From: Tenacibaculum sp. MAR_2010_89
GTDB lineage: Bacteria > Bacteroidota > Bacteroidia > Flavobacteriales > Flavobacteriaceae
DNA: 64,000 nucleotides
Assembly: GCF_900105985.1 (NCBI RefSeq)
Contig: NZ_FNUB01000005.1
Location: 868,001 to 932,000, forward strand
Direction: 5' to 3'
Positions within the stretch are counted from its first letter, which is position 1, and each line of letters begins with the position of its first letter. The notes below the pieces were generated by a model, which worked only from the letters and a program-made list of their open reading frames with translations, did not search any database and was not told the DNA's origin. The position numbers and the translations under genes were made by a program. This document shows, in pieces, positions 36,130-49,500 of the stretch.

Positions 36130-37512
36130 ATGGAAATATTAAAGAAATATCACTTATCTGAAACACCTAAAATTATCTCATCTTCTTTACCAGGAGAAAA
36201 ATCAAAAAAAATATTAGAGTTACAAAAACAGATAGAAGGAAGTATCGTATCATACCCTAAAAATATGCCGATAGCTATAAAAAGAGCAAAAGGAAGTATC
36301 GTTGAAGATTTAGATGGAAATCAATTCATCGATTTCTTTGCCGGCTGTGGTGTTTTAAATGTAGGACATTGTAATGATTTTGTTTTAGAATATGTGAAAA
36401 AACAGCAAGAAGAATTAATTCACGCTCTTGATTTTCCAACAGAGAATAAGATAAGTTTGATTCAGAAAATAATAAAAAACCTTCCGAAAGAAATTAGAGA
36501 TGACTATAAAGTGTGTTTTGGAGGACCAACAGGATCAGATGCAGTAGAAGCTGCTATAAAATTAGCTAAAATAAAAACAGGAAGAGATGGTATAATTTCT
36601 TTTAAAGGAGGTTACCATGGTATGACATGTGGAGCGTTAGCTGTTACTTCTGATATTGGTTTTAGAAATCATATTTCTTCACTGATGCCAAATGTTCATT
36701 TTGCTCCCTATAATTATTCTTATAGAAATGAAGATGGAAATAAAAATAATGAACTAGTTGCTTTTGAAGAGATGTTAACAAATAGTCATTCTGGAATATC
36801 TAAACCAGCAGCTATTATTGTAGAACCTATTCAAGGAGAGGGTGGGAATATTGTTCCTGAAGATGGTTATTTAGAAGAGTTAGTAAGAATAGCACATGAA
36901 AATGATGTGTTAGTTATTTTCGATGAAATTCAGTGTGGTTTTTTTAGAACAGGATCTTTTTTAGAATTTATGAATACCAAAGCGGTGCCCGATATTATAA
37001 CTTTTTCTAAAGGCTTTGGAGGAATAGGCTTTCCTATAGCTGGTTTAATTTATAAGAGAGAAGTTGAAGCATGGAATCCAGGAGCTCATATTGGTACTTT
37101 TAGAGGGAATCAAGTTAGTATTTCTGCGGCAATTGGAGCTTTAGATTTTATAGAAAAGTATGACATCGCTGAGCATACTAAAACTATTGGGAGCTATTTA
37201 ATGGATAAGTTAGAATTATTAAAAATAGATAACCCTTTTATAGGAGAAGTAAGAGGTAGAGGAATGATGATAGGTGTTGAGTTTGTTAAAAATAAAGAAA
37301 GTAAAGTGCCTTTTCCTGAGTTTGTAAAGAAATATAGGAAAGAATGTTTTGAAAGAGGACTATTATTTGAAGTAGGAGGACATTATGATAATGTTTTAAG
37401 ACTAGTACCACCATTAGTAACTACAAAAGCTATTGTAGATGCAGCCATAGAAATAATGAAAGAGGCTATTACTGCTTGTACAGAAGAATACATGGAACAA
37501 ACTTTAGCTTAA
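36130..37512 (+). CDS. Diaminobutyrate-2-oxoglutarate aminotransferase (class III, PLP)
   Basis: A protein of 460 residues. It converts aspartate 4-semialdehyde to L-2,4-diaminobutyrate (Dab) using glutamate. The N-terminus matches the Dab aminotransferase pattern (SYPKNMPIAIKRAKGSIVEDLDGNQFIDFFAGCGVLNVGH). The PLP lysine is K294 in SKGFGG, D265 lies in DEIQCGFFRTG, and a conserved EPIQGEGG is present. EctB of ectoine synthesis is the same family, but no ectA or ectC is seen here; the gene sits between the PPTase and the NRPS genes instead. Supply of Dab to the A domains of modules 1, 3 and 4 is the consistent reading. Another class III amine specificity cannot be excluded. Confidence 0.82.
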   Translation: MEILKKYHLSETPKIISSSLPGEKSKKILELQKQIEGSIVSYPKNMPIAIKRAKGSIVEDLDGNQFIDFFAGCGVLNVGHCNDFVLEYVKKQQEELIHALDFPTENKISLIQKIIKNLPKEIRDDYKVCFGGPTGSDAVEAAIKLAKIKTGRDGIISFKGGYHGMTCGALAVTSDIGFRNHISSLMPNVHFAPYNYSYRNEDGNKNNELVAFEEMLTNSHSGISKPAAIIVEPIQGEGGNIVPEDGYLEELVRIAHENDVLVIFDEIQCGFFRTGSFLEFMNTKAVPDIITFSKGFGGIGFPIAGLIYKREVEAWNPGAHIGTFRGNQVSISAAIGALDFIEKYDIAEHTKTIGSYLMDKLELLKIDNPFIGEVRGRGMMIGVEFVKNKESKVPFPEFVKKYRKECFERGLLFEVGGHYDNVLRLVPPLVTTKAIVDAAIEIMKEAITACTEEYMEQTLA

Positions 37513-37549
37513 CAAAATTACCTTACCTAACTAAAAAACATCCAAAAAA

Positions 37550-40500
37550 ATGTTACCATTTAACGATTTGAATTCTGAAAAAAAACTTTCAGAAGATACA
37601 TTAATGCATATTTTTAAAAAGCATTTAGATGAATCACCAAATAAAATTTTATACAGGTTTTTTGCCAATGGAGAAGAAGAAAATGATTCAAGAACATTTT
37701 TAGAATTATATAAAAAAGCTGAAATAATAGCTTCAAATATATTAAGATATGCTAAGCCAGGAGATCGTGTTTTATTATTGTATCCTTCTGGTTTGGAGTT
37801 TGCAGATGCTTTTTTTGGATGTTTATTAGCAGGTGTAATAGCTGTTCCTGCTTTTCCACCTCAAGGAAAACGAAGAATAGGACGATTAGAAAAAATAACA
37901 ATAGATTGTAAAGCAACATTAGTACTTACAACTGATGTTGTTTATACTAAAAATATTAAGTGGTTTAGTAATGAGGTTTTTGCAAATGTTTCTTGGTTAA
38001 AAACAAATACGTTAGAGTTTGTTTTCAACCAAGTCTTTCCAAAAATAAATACGAGCACAATTGCATTTTTGCAGTACACTTCTGGTTCTACAGGAGATCC
38101 AAAAGGAGTAATTGTTAATCATGCTAACATAATCGATAACAGTGAAATATTTCAAGATTGTTTTAAAACAACAAAAAAATCAATAGGTGTTTCTTGGTTA
38201 CCAATATACCATGATATGGGGTTAATTGGTAATATTATTCAGGCATTATTTGTAGGGTTTGAACTAATTATTTTACCGCCAACAGCTTTTATTCAAAAGC
38301 CTATAAGATGGTTAAGATTAATTTCTAAATATAAAGGGACAATGAGTTGTGCTCCAAACTTTGCGTATGACCTTTGTACAAATCAAATTAAAGAAGAAGA
38401 TTTAAAAGAAATAGACTTAAGTAGCTGGGAAGTTGCTATTAATGGATCTGAACCAATTCGCCCAGGCACAATGGCAAAGTTTGCAGATCGATTTACGAAC
38501 TACGGATTTAAAAGAGCAACATTATTTCCAGGTTATGGTATGGCTGAAACTACGCTGGTAGTTAGTGGTTGTGAGTACGATAAGGAACCAACTATTATTT
38601 CATTAAAGAAAAATGAACTTCATGAGGGGAAAGTACTTCTCAATTCTACACCTGAAAATTCCATTCAGTTAGTAGGAAACGGACCTATACATAAAAAGTT
38701 AAAAACAAGAATTGTAAACCCAGAAACAAAACAAATTTGTAAAGAAGATGAAGTAGGTGAAATATGGTTAAAAGGGAATAGCGTTACAAAAGGATATTGG
38801 AACAAAAGCGAATTGTCAAAAGAAATATTTGAAGCCTATACAAATAATGTAGAAGGAATAAAAAACGAGAATGATGGCCCTTATTTGCGTACTGGAGACA
38901 TTGGTTTTTTAAATGGTAATGAAATATATATTTCAGGGCGTTTAAAGGAAATGATGATTTTTAATGGTGTAAACCATTTTCCTCAGGATATAGAAAGAAC
39001 TGTACAGTTTGGTCATCCTGATTTACAAAATAATGCAGGAGCTGCGGCAACAATAAAAGTTAATGGAGTTGATAAGCTATTAATAATACAAGAGGTAAAA
39101 CGTACTAGTATACGTGATTATGATGCTGAAAAAATTATAAAAACAGTTTGTCAGCTAGTATTAGCAGAACATGAGTTGTCTATATATAAAATTGTGTTAG
39201 TAAACCCTGGACGTATAAAGAAAACATCAAGTGGGAAAATACAACGATTAGGAACTAAAACAGCATATGAATCTGGCGATTTAGGTGGTGTTTTAGAAGA
39301 GTGGACAGCTGGTGAACAAATAGAGAAAAAAGAAAAAGAGTTAATAGAGAGTTGTAGTCAAAAAGCAGATAATAAAACTGAACTTATAACTTGGTTACGA
39401 GAAGAAATAAGTGATTTATTACAGATTACTCCTTCTCAGATTAATTTAAATGATTCATTTGCAACTTTAGGATTAAGTTCACTACAAGTAGTTCGTTTAT
39501 CCGGAGTATTATCAGAATATATTAAAAAAGAGGTGTCTCCAACACTTTTTTTTGAATTGGAGACTTTGTTAGATGTTGTTGTTTATGTTGAAGCTGAATT
39601 AATAGATGACGAAAAAACGAATCATAATACGATTCATTCAATTACTCCTAGAATAGTTACAAATAGAGACAAGATACCGGCTTCTTTTGCTCAAAAAAGT
39701 ATGTGGGTCATTGATCAAATAGCAGGAAGTATAGAGTATCATGTTTTTAAAGCTTTTACTATTCCTCAATCTATTGATGTGAATTTACTAAAAAGAGCGT
39801 CAAAGAAATTGGTAAAGCGGCATGAAGCTTTACGTACTGTATTGCAACCAAACGAAGAAGGAGATTTACATCAAAATATTCTTTCTGAGGATTCATTTGA
39901 AATGGAGTATGTAGAGTTAGATTCAAATGAAAACAGTAAAATTCAGGAATTAATTAGCTTACCTTTTGATTTATCATCAGATTATCCATTTAGGTTATTT
40001 TTAATAAAAGGTACTTCTAATGGATATAAATTACTTTTAGTAGCACATCATATAGCGTTAGACGGATGGTCAGGAAAGATAGTTTTAGATGAATTAACTA
40101 CAATTTATTCTGCTTTATTAGAAGGAGAAAAAGATGGTTTAAAACCTTTATCAATTAACTATGTTGATTATTCGTTTTGGCAAGAAGAATATTTTAAAGG
40201 AAATGTTTTAGAAAATTTATTGAAATACTGGGAAGTTCAATTAAAAGGAGTTACTCCTTTAACATTACCCTATGATTTTCCAAGGCCAATAGTTCAAAGT
40301 AAAAAAGGAAGAAGAGTTGCTTTAGCCTTAGATGATCAATTGATTTATAGTTTAAAAAAGTGTGCTAAAAAAGAAGAAGTTACATTGTTTATGTTAATGA
40401 TGTCTGCTTTTAAAGTGCTCTTGTATAGATATAGTGGAGAAACAGATATCTGCGTAGGTACACCAGTAGCGAATAGAACAACTAAAGATCTAGAATCCTT

Positions 40501-43500
40501 AGTAGGAATGTTTGTAAATACATTAGCATTAAGAAGTGATTTAGACAACAATCCATCTTTTACTACTTTGTTGAAGCAAGTAAAACAAACCAGTATTCAG
40601 GCTTATGCACATCAATTGGTTCCGTTTGAAAAAATAGTAGAGAAAATAGCTCCAGAAAGAAACATGGGATATAATCCTGTGTTCCAAGTAATGTTTGATA
40701 TGCAAATAGATTTGGATATGGAGAACTTAAAGTTTGGAACTGAACAAATAGCTAGATACAATATAGACCATACTACAAGTATGTTTGATTTAACTTTTAC
40801 AGTTGAAGATCATGGTGATGGATTATTACTTCAGGCAGAATATTGTACTGATTTATTTACAGAAGGTACTATCAGTCGAATGCTTAGTAATTATCAAAAA
40901 TTACTTAAAAGTATAGTTAGTAATTCTACTCAAAAAATTAATTCATTATCGCTTTTATCTTCTTTCGAAGAAAATTTATTATTAGGAAGAATATCTACAT
41001 CTGAAGGATTTAATTTTAATCCGAAGGCTGTTGATTTGAATAATGATTTACCAATAAATATACATTTTGAAAATGTAGTAGAAGAAAATTTAACATCGAT
41101 AGCAATACTTCATAATGAAATATCATGGACTTATAACAATTTAAATATCTATGCTAATCAAATTGCTCATCTGTTATTAAGTTTAAATATTCAAGAAGAA
41201 AATTGTGTAGGAGTATATTTAGAAAGAAATGCAGAGTTTGTAGGTAGCATGATGGGAATAATAAAATCAGGAGGAGTATATACTCCTTTAGATACACTGA
41301 ATCCACCATCACGAATTGAAAAAATGTTAAAGGAGAATACTTTTTCAGTTTTAATTACAACATCGAAACTATTGTCAGAATTAAAAATAATTAAGGATAT
41401 TCCTATTGTTTTAATTGATGAGGCCTTTATTGAATTAAAAGAAGTTTACGAAAAAGAGGAGTTATTTCTATATGATAAAGAAAATTTAAAAAACCAAAAA
41501 ACAACAAATCCAGTAAATAAGAATCGAATGGATAGTTGGGCCTATGTATTGTATACTTCAGGTTCAACTGGAGCACCTAAAGGAGCGATTACTAAACATG
41601 CTGGTGCAATGAATCACCTCTTAGCAGAATATAGATTATTAGACTTGTCAGATGGTTTCCGTTTTTTACAAAGTGCAGGTATTGGGTCAGATATCTCAGT
41701 ATGGCAAATTTTAGGACCTTTATTAAAAGGAGGGATAAGTGTTATTGTTGATAAATTTGAATTACTAGATTATGAAATGTTAATATCAACAATAAATCAA
41801 ACCAAAGTAGATATCGTAGAATTTGTTCCTACTTATATGTGGGGTTTATTGTCTTATATTAAAGAAACTAAAAAACCAGTAGCCTTAGATTTACAGTGGG
41901 TTATGTTGGTTGGAGAAGCTATTCCTGTAGCTTTAGTTAATGAGTTAAGAGAGCTTTACCCAGAAGTTCGCCTTTTGAATGCTTATGGACCATGTGAAGC
42001 TTCAGATGATGTAATTCAATATGAAATTAAACAGGAGTTACTTGAGCAGCAGTCAAAAGTGCCAATTGGTAGAGTAATACCAAATATGAATGTTGCTATT
42101 TTAAATGATAGTTTAGGTTTATGCCCAATAGGAGTTGTTGGAGAAATTTGCGTTAGTGGTATAGGTGTTGGGGCTGGTTACTTAGGGTTACCAGAAAAAA
42201 CTGCGAATAGTTTTATAAATAACCCATTTCCTGATTTGTTAGGAGATGTTATGTATAAAACAGGCGATATGGGACGATGGTTACCAGATGGAAATATCGA
42301 ATTTTTAGGAAGAGAAGATCATCAGGTAAAAGTTCGTGGACATCGTGTTGAGTTAGAAGGAATCGCTTCAGTAATTAGGAAATCTGATAGGGTAGAAGAT
42401 AGTTATGTACTAGTATATAATGATGACAAAGGAGAGGAATTAGTATTGTGCTTTTTAGTGTTAAGTAAAATAGGGAAAAATTACGATGAACATACAATAG
42501 CTAAGGTGTTAAATGATTTGTGTAGTAAAGAGCTACCAATTTATATGCACCCTTCACAATATTGTATTATTGAAGACTTTCCTTTGAACTTAAGTGATAA
42601 AGTAGATGGTAAGAAATTATTAACTATATATGAATCAGATTTTTCGGGTGATAGAGTACTACAAACAAATAACTACCAAGCACCGAGCACTAAATTAGAA
42701 GAAAAATTAACAGCTATATGGCAGAATTTATTAGGCATTTCTCAAATAGGTATTTATGATAATTTCTTTGAGTTAGGAGGTCACTCGTTGTTAGCAACTC
42801 GTCTGGTATCAGTAATTCGTAAAGAAATGGATACTGAAGTTACTATAAGGTCGATTTTTATGAATCCTACAATTGAAAGATTGAGCCTTCATATAGAAGA
42901 GTCTTCTGAGCAAGCTGTATTGCCAAGTCTTGTAACTCAAGTAAGAGGAAACCGTATTCCATTGTCTTTTAGTCAAGAGCGCTTGTGGTTTATAGACCAA
43001 TTACAAGGAAGTAGAGAGTACCATATGTCTGGTAGGTTAAAACTCAAAGGAGCCTTAAACATTTCAATACTAGAAAAATCATTAAATAAAATTATAGATC
43101 GTCATGAAGTATTACGAACAATAATAAAGTCAGAAGATGGTATAGGATATCAAGAAGTTCTTTCACTTAATGAATGGAAATTAAGTTCAGCTATTGTAAA
43201 TGAAAAAGAAGAAATTGAAAATGATATTATTGAGTTTTCTGCAATTCCTTTTGATCTTTCTAAAGATTATATGTTTCGAGCACGTGTTTATGATGATGGA
43301 ACAAACGATTATGTATTAGCTGTTGTTTTTCACCACATAGCTTGTGATGGTTGGTCAGAAAGTATTTTCACCCAAGAGTTAGTTACAATATATAGTGCAT
43401 TAGTAAAACAGGAAGAAATAAATATACCTCCATTATCATTACAATATGCTGATTACGCAATATGGCAACGTAAATATTTACAAGGTGAAATATTAGAAAA

Positions 43501-46500
43501 TCAGTTGTCTTATTGGGAAAAAGCGTTATTAGATGTATCCTCATTGTCGTTACCTTTAGATTATTCAAGACCGTCAGTTCAAGATACTTCAGGTAAAATG
43601 GTAACTTTTGAATTAGATAAAAGTTTAAAGAATAAAATTAATACACTTTGTAAGCAAGAAGAAGTAACCTTATTTATGCTTCTACTATCTGCTTTTAAGG
43701 TGCTTTTATCAAAATATAGTGGGCAAGATGATATTTGTGTGGGTACTCCAATAGCTAATAGAACGCAATCAGGAGTTGAAAGTATGATTGGCTTCTTCAT
43801 AAATACGTTAGCATTACGAACTGATTTAAGTGAAAATCCAACTTTTAAAGAAGTTTTACAACGTGTGAAAGAAGTAACCTTAAAAGGTTATGATAATCAG
43901 TTAGTTCCTTTTGAGAAAGTAGTAGATAGAGTGGTAGAAACTCGAGATATGAGTATATCTCCTTTATTTCAAACAGTATTTGTTTTGCAAAATACACCAG
44001 ATGTATTAGATACGAATCTTGATGGATTGGATGTTTCATTACATGCCGATGAAAACACCAATGCAAAATTTGATATTACATTAAATGCAGAAGAGCATAG
44101 TGAAGGAATTTCATTGAGTATAGAATATTGTACAGCTTTATTTAAAGAAGAAACAATTCATCGCTTATTTGCTCACTATAAAGAATTATTAGAAAATGTA
44201 GTTGTTGATAATAATCAACCAATAAATGAACTATCAATACTTACAAAAAAAGAAGAAAATAGTTTGTTGAATGTTTTTAATACTCCATCAGTTTTATATC
44301 CAAAAGATAAAACTATAATAAGTCTGTTTGAAGAACAAGTCCAAAAAACACCACAAAAAGTGGCTTTGGTATTTGAGGGAAAAGAAATGACCTATGAAAT
44401 GTTAGATAAACAATCTAATCAGTTAGCTAGGTTTTTACAAAAGCAAGGAGTAACTGTAGAGGATTTAGTAGGGATTTGCATTGAACGTTCTTTTGAAATG
44501 ATAATAGGATTGTTAGGGATTTTAAAAGCCGGAGGTGCTTATGTACCAGTTGACCCTAATTATCCTAAAGATCGAATTGAATATATTTTAGATGATTCAG
44601 AAGTATCTATAGTATTAAGTACAACACAAAGTGTATCTGCTATTGAAAATTTATCAGCGTTAAATATTGTTTTATTAGATAATGATTGGGATTCTATTTC
44701 TCTTGAGTTAGAAACTCAATTAAAACCAGAGTATACGCCCGAGAATTTAGCGTATGTAATTTATACATCTGGAAGTACAGGGAAACCAAAAGGAGTGTTA
44801 TTAACACATTTGAATGTGGTACGATTATTTTTTCATGAAGGTAGTTTGTTTGATTTTAACGAAGATGATGTATGGTCTATGTTTCATTCTTTTTGCTTTG
44901 ATTTTTCAGTATGGGAAATGTATGGAGCATTATTTTATGGTGGGCGTTTAGTAATTATACGAGATACAGAAACAAGGGATACAACTTCTTTTAAAAATAC
45001 ATTAATAAAAGAAGGTGTTACTGTTTTAAATCAAACCCCAGGAGCGTTTTATACATTACAAGAAGAGTTCTTTAGAACTACTGAAAAACATAAAATTAGG
45101 TATGTCGTTTTTGGAGGTGAAGCATTAAATCCTTCGTATTTAAAACAGTGGAAACAATCTTATCCTACATGTAAATTAATTAATATGTATGGAATTACAG
45201 AAACTACTGTACATGTTACTTATAAAGAAATAACAGAAAAAGAAGTAGAAGATACCAAAAGTACTATTGGAAGAGCAATTCCAACACTAAATTGTTATAT
45301 AGTTGATGATAATTTACAGCTTTTACCAGTTGGTATTATTGGAGAATTATGTGTTTCAGGATCTGGGTTGTCTAGAGGGTATTTGAATCGAGAAGAATTA
45401 ACTGGAGAGAAATTTGTTTCAAATCCGTATGATACAGATAAAGAATCAAAATTATATAAGACAGGAGATTTAGGACGCCTATTGTGTAATGGAGATATTG
45501 AATATGTTGGGAGAAAAGATGATCAAGTAAAAATAAGAGGTTATCGTATTGAGTTAGGTGAAATTGAAAATGTATTATCAACTTGTTTAGATGTTAGGCA
45601 TTGTTGTGTTTTAGCAAAAGAAGATTTGCATAAAGTAAAATATTTAGTTGGGTATGTGGTTGTTGATGGAACTATAGAAAAAGATGCTTTACAAAATTAC
45701 TTGAGCTTAAAGCTTCCTGATTATATGGTGCCACGAATTTGGGTAGAATTAGAAGAAATGCCTTTAACTAGTAATGGTAAAATAAATAAGAAAAAACTAC
45801 CATTACCAGATGTTTCTAAATTATCGAGTAATGAATATGTAAGCCCTAGAAATGAAGTAGAATCAGTATTAGTAGAGATTTGGGAAGAGTTATTAGAGTT
45901 GGATAAAGTAGGAGTTTATGATGACTTTTTTGAATTAGGAGGACATTCTTTGTTGGCAACACGATTGGTATCGATGATTCGAAAGAAGATGGAAATTGAA
46001 GTTGCTATCAAAACTATTTTTATGCATCCTACAATAGCAGGATTAGAAAAATATTTAGTAATAAATTCAAGGAAAACAATATTACCAACTATTGTTTCAC
46101 AAGATAAAACAGCGCGTATTCCGTTATCTTTTAGCCAAGAAAGATTATGGTTTTTAGATCAGTTACAAGGAACAGATGAATATCATATTGTTGGAGGTTT
46201 AAAGTTAAAAGGGAATTTAAATTTAACTGTTTTAGAAGATTCATTAAAAATGATTGTGGATCGTCATGAAGTTTTACGAACAATAATTCATACAATAGAA
46301 GGGGTAGGTTATCAGGAAGTTATATCGTCAGAAGCTTGGGAGTTGACAAAAGTTACGCTAACCAATAACGATAATGAAAAAGAAATGGTAGCTAAGTTTA
46401 TAGGTAGTCCATTTAATATTTCTGATGATTATATGTTTCGAGCATGTATTTTTCAAGTAAGTCAAAATGAGTATACGTTAGCTTGTGCTTTTCATCATAT

Positions 46501-49500
46501 AGCAAGTGATGGATGGTCTATTCCAATTTTTATAAATGAGTTAGTATCCATTTATGAAGCGTTACGATTAAATAAATCAATAACATTACCTAATTTATCA
46601 ATTCAATATGCTGATTATGCATTATGGCAAAGGAAATTTATTGAGGGAGATTTTTTAGAAAACCAATTAGCATATTGGGAAAATAAATTAAAGGGAGTTT
46701 CTGTATTATCGTTACCTACAAATAAAGTACGTCCGTCTGTTCAAAGTACAGTTGGAGCAAGCATTAATTTCGAATTGAATAAATCATTAAAAGAAGCTAT
46801 TGTAAAAGTTAGCCAAAATGAAGGAGTTACAGTGTTTATGTTTATGTTGTCTGCTTTTAAAGTGTTACTATATAAATATAGTGGGCAAAATGATATTTGT
46901 GTAGGAACTTCTATAGCGAATAGAACACAATCTGGAGTAGAAGATATGATAGGCTTTTTTGTAAATACATTAGCCTTAAGAAGTGATGTTAATAATGATC
47001 TTAGCTTTAAGAAGTTGTTAGCAGATGTTAAAGAAACAACCTTGGAAGGGTATGATCATCAATTGGCTCCTTTTGAAAAAGTAGTAGATCGAGTAGTAAA
47101 TACTCGTGATATGAGTATGACTCCATTATTTCAAGTGATGTTTGATTTGCAGAATACTGCTAAAAATGAGCAAATTAAATTAGGGGAATTAACTGCTGCT
47201 CCTTGTGACTTTGAAGAAAAAACATCACAGTTTGATATTACGTTAGTAGCTACAGAACATTCATCAGGAATTTCATTGCGTATGGAATATTGTACTGATT
47301 TGTTTGAAGAAAGTAGTATAAAACAAATGCTACTACATTATCAAGAGTTATTAATTAATACAACAGAAAACGTTTCTCAGAGCATCGATAATTTATCTGT
47401 ATTAACGACTGAAGAGGAAGATTTGTTGTTAGGGCGAGTAGCAAATTCAGAAGGAGTAAACTTTAACCCGAAAGAACAAGATTTAGGCAATACTTTACCA
47501 ATAAATGTTCATTTTGAAAAGATTGTAGAAAAACATTCAACATCTATTGCAGTAATTGATAAGGAGGTAACGTGGAATTATGAAGAACTAAATAGTTATG
47601 CCAATCAAATAGCCCATCAATTATTAACAATAGGAGTAAAAGAAGAGAAGAGTGTTGGAGTATACTTAGATAGAAGTGGAGAATTTATAAGTTGTATGCT
47701 AGGTATATTAAAATCAGGGGGAGTTTATACTCCTTTAGATACCCAAAATCCATCTTCACGTATAGAGAAAATGTTGTCAGAGAATGAGTTCTCGGTGTTA
47801 ATAACAAGTTCAGCGTTATTATCAGAGTTAACTAAAGTTTCATTGTCAAATGTTATAGTAATTGATGAGTTACCAACTCATTTATTAGATAGTATAGAGG
47901 TTCAAGGAATAAACGTTTATGACTCTTTATTTGTAGAAAAACAACCTACAGTAAATCCACCCAATGTAAATAGAATGGATAGTTGGGCTTATGTATTGTA
48001 TACATCAGGCTCAACAGGTGCACCAAAAGGAGCGATTACACGTCATGACGGAGCAATGAACCATTTATTAGCAGAGTATAAACTATTAGAGTTAGCAGAT
48101 GGTTTCCGTTTTTTACAAAGTGCAGGAATAGGTTCAGATATTTCAGTATGGCAAATTTTAGGACCATTATTAAAAGGAGGAGCAAGTGTAATTGTAGATA
48201 AATATGAGTTGTTAGATTATGAGTCATTATTAGAAACGATTACCCGAACAAAAGTAAGCTTGGTAGAGTTTGTTCCAACTTATATGTGGGGCTTATTATC
48301 TTTTATAAAAGAAAGTAAAAGAGCAATAGCATTAACAACATTAGAATGGATAATGCTAGTTGGTGAAGCAATTCCAGTAGGACTGGTGAATGATTTACGA
48401 CGTATTTATCCAGAAATTCGTTTGCTTAATGCTTATGGACCTTGTGAGGCATCTGATGATGTAATTCAATTTGAGATAACTGAAGACTTTCCAGAGAGTC
48501 AATCAAGAGTTCCAATAGGTCGCGTAATACCAAATATGAATGTTGCTATTTTGGATGATAATTTACAATTATGTCCAATAGGAGTTACTGGTGAGTTATG
48601 TGTAAGTGGAGTAGGAGTAGGAGCAGGTTATTTAGGATTACCAGAACGTACATCTCAGAGTTTTATACCCAACCCATACCCAGATTTATTAGGAGAGGTA
48701 CTTTATAAAACAGGAGATTTAGGAAGATGGTTACCAGATGGAAATATAGAGTTTTTAGGGCGAGAAGATCATCAAGTAAAAATACGAGGACATCGAGTAG
48801 AGTTAGAAGGAATCGCTTCTGTATTAAGAAAGCCAGAATCAATAGAGGATATTCATGTTTTAGTTTATAAAGATGAAGCTGATAAAGAATTGTTATTATG
48901 CTTTGTGGTATTAAGTACTATAGGTTTAAATCATGATGAGGGTTCAATAACAGAGTTGTTGCATGAGTTGAGTAAGTCTGAATTACCAACATATATGCAT
49001 CCATCACAATATTGTATAGTAGAAGAGTTTCCTCAGAACTTAAGTGATAAGGTAGATGCAAAGAAGTTATTGTCAATATATGAATCAGAATTTTCAGGAG
49101 AACGATCAATTCAAATAAATAATTATGTTTCTCCGCGCAATGAATTAGAAGAACACTTGGTGAATATTTGGCAAGAATTATTAGGAGTTTCACAAGTAGG
49201 AGTTGATGATAATTTCTTTGAATTAGGAGGAGATTCTATTATAACCATTCAAGTGGTTAGTCAAATTAAAAGGTTAGGATATCATATTAAACCTCGTGAT
49301 TTATTTGAAAATCAAACTATTTCAGAGATTTCAAATGTTGTAACTAATGCAGTTTCTGTAAACCTAGGAGAACAAGGAACCTTAAAAGGAGATAGTTTAT
49401 TATTACCTATTCAACAACTTTATTTTAAAGATGAGTATGTAGAGAGTGTAGCTAATAATCAATCAGTACTGGTTTCAGTTGATAAATTAATTAAACCAAG

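Noticed and set aside
36130..37512. Ectoine biosynthesis (EctB)
   Set aside because: No ectA or ectC nearby; flanked by a phosphopantetheinyl transferase and NRPS genes, so Dab supply to the peptide is more consistent.
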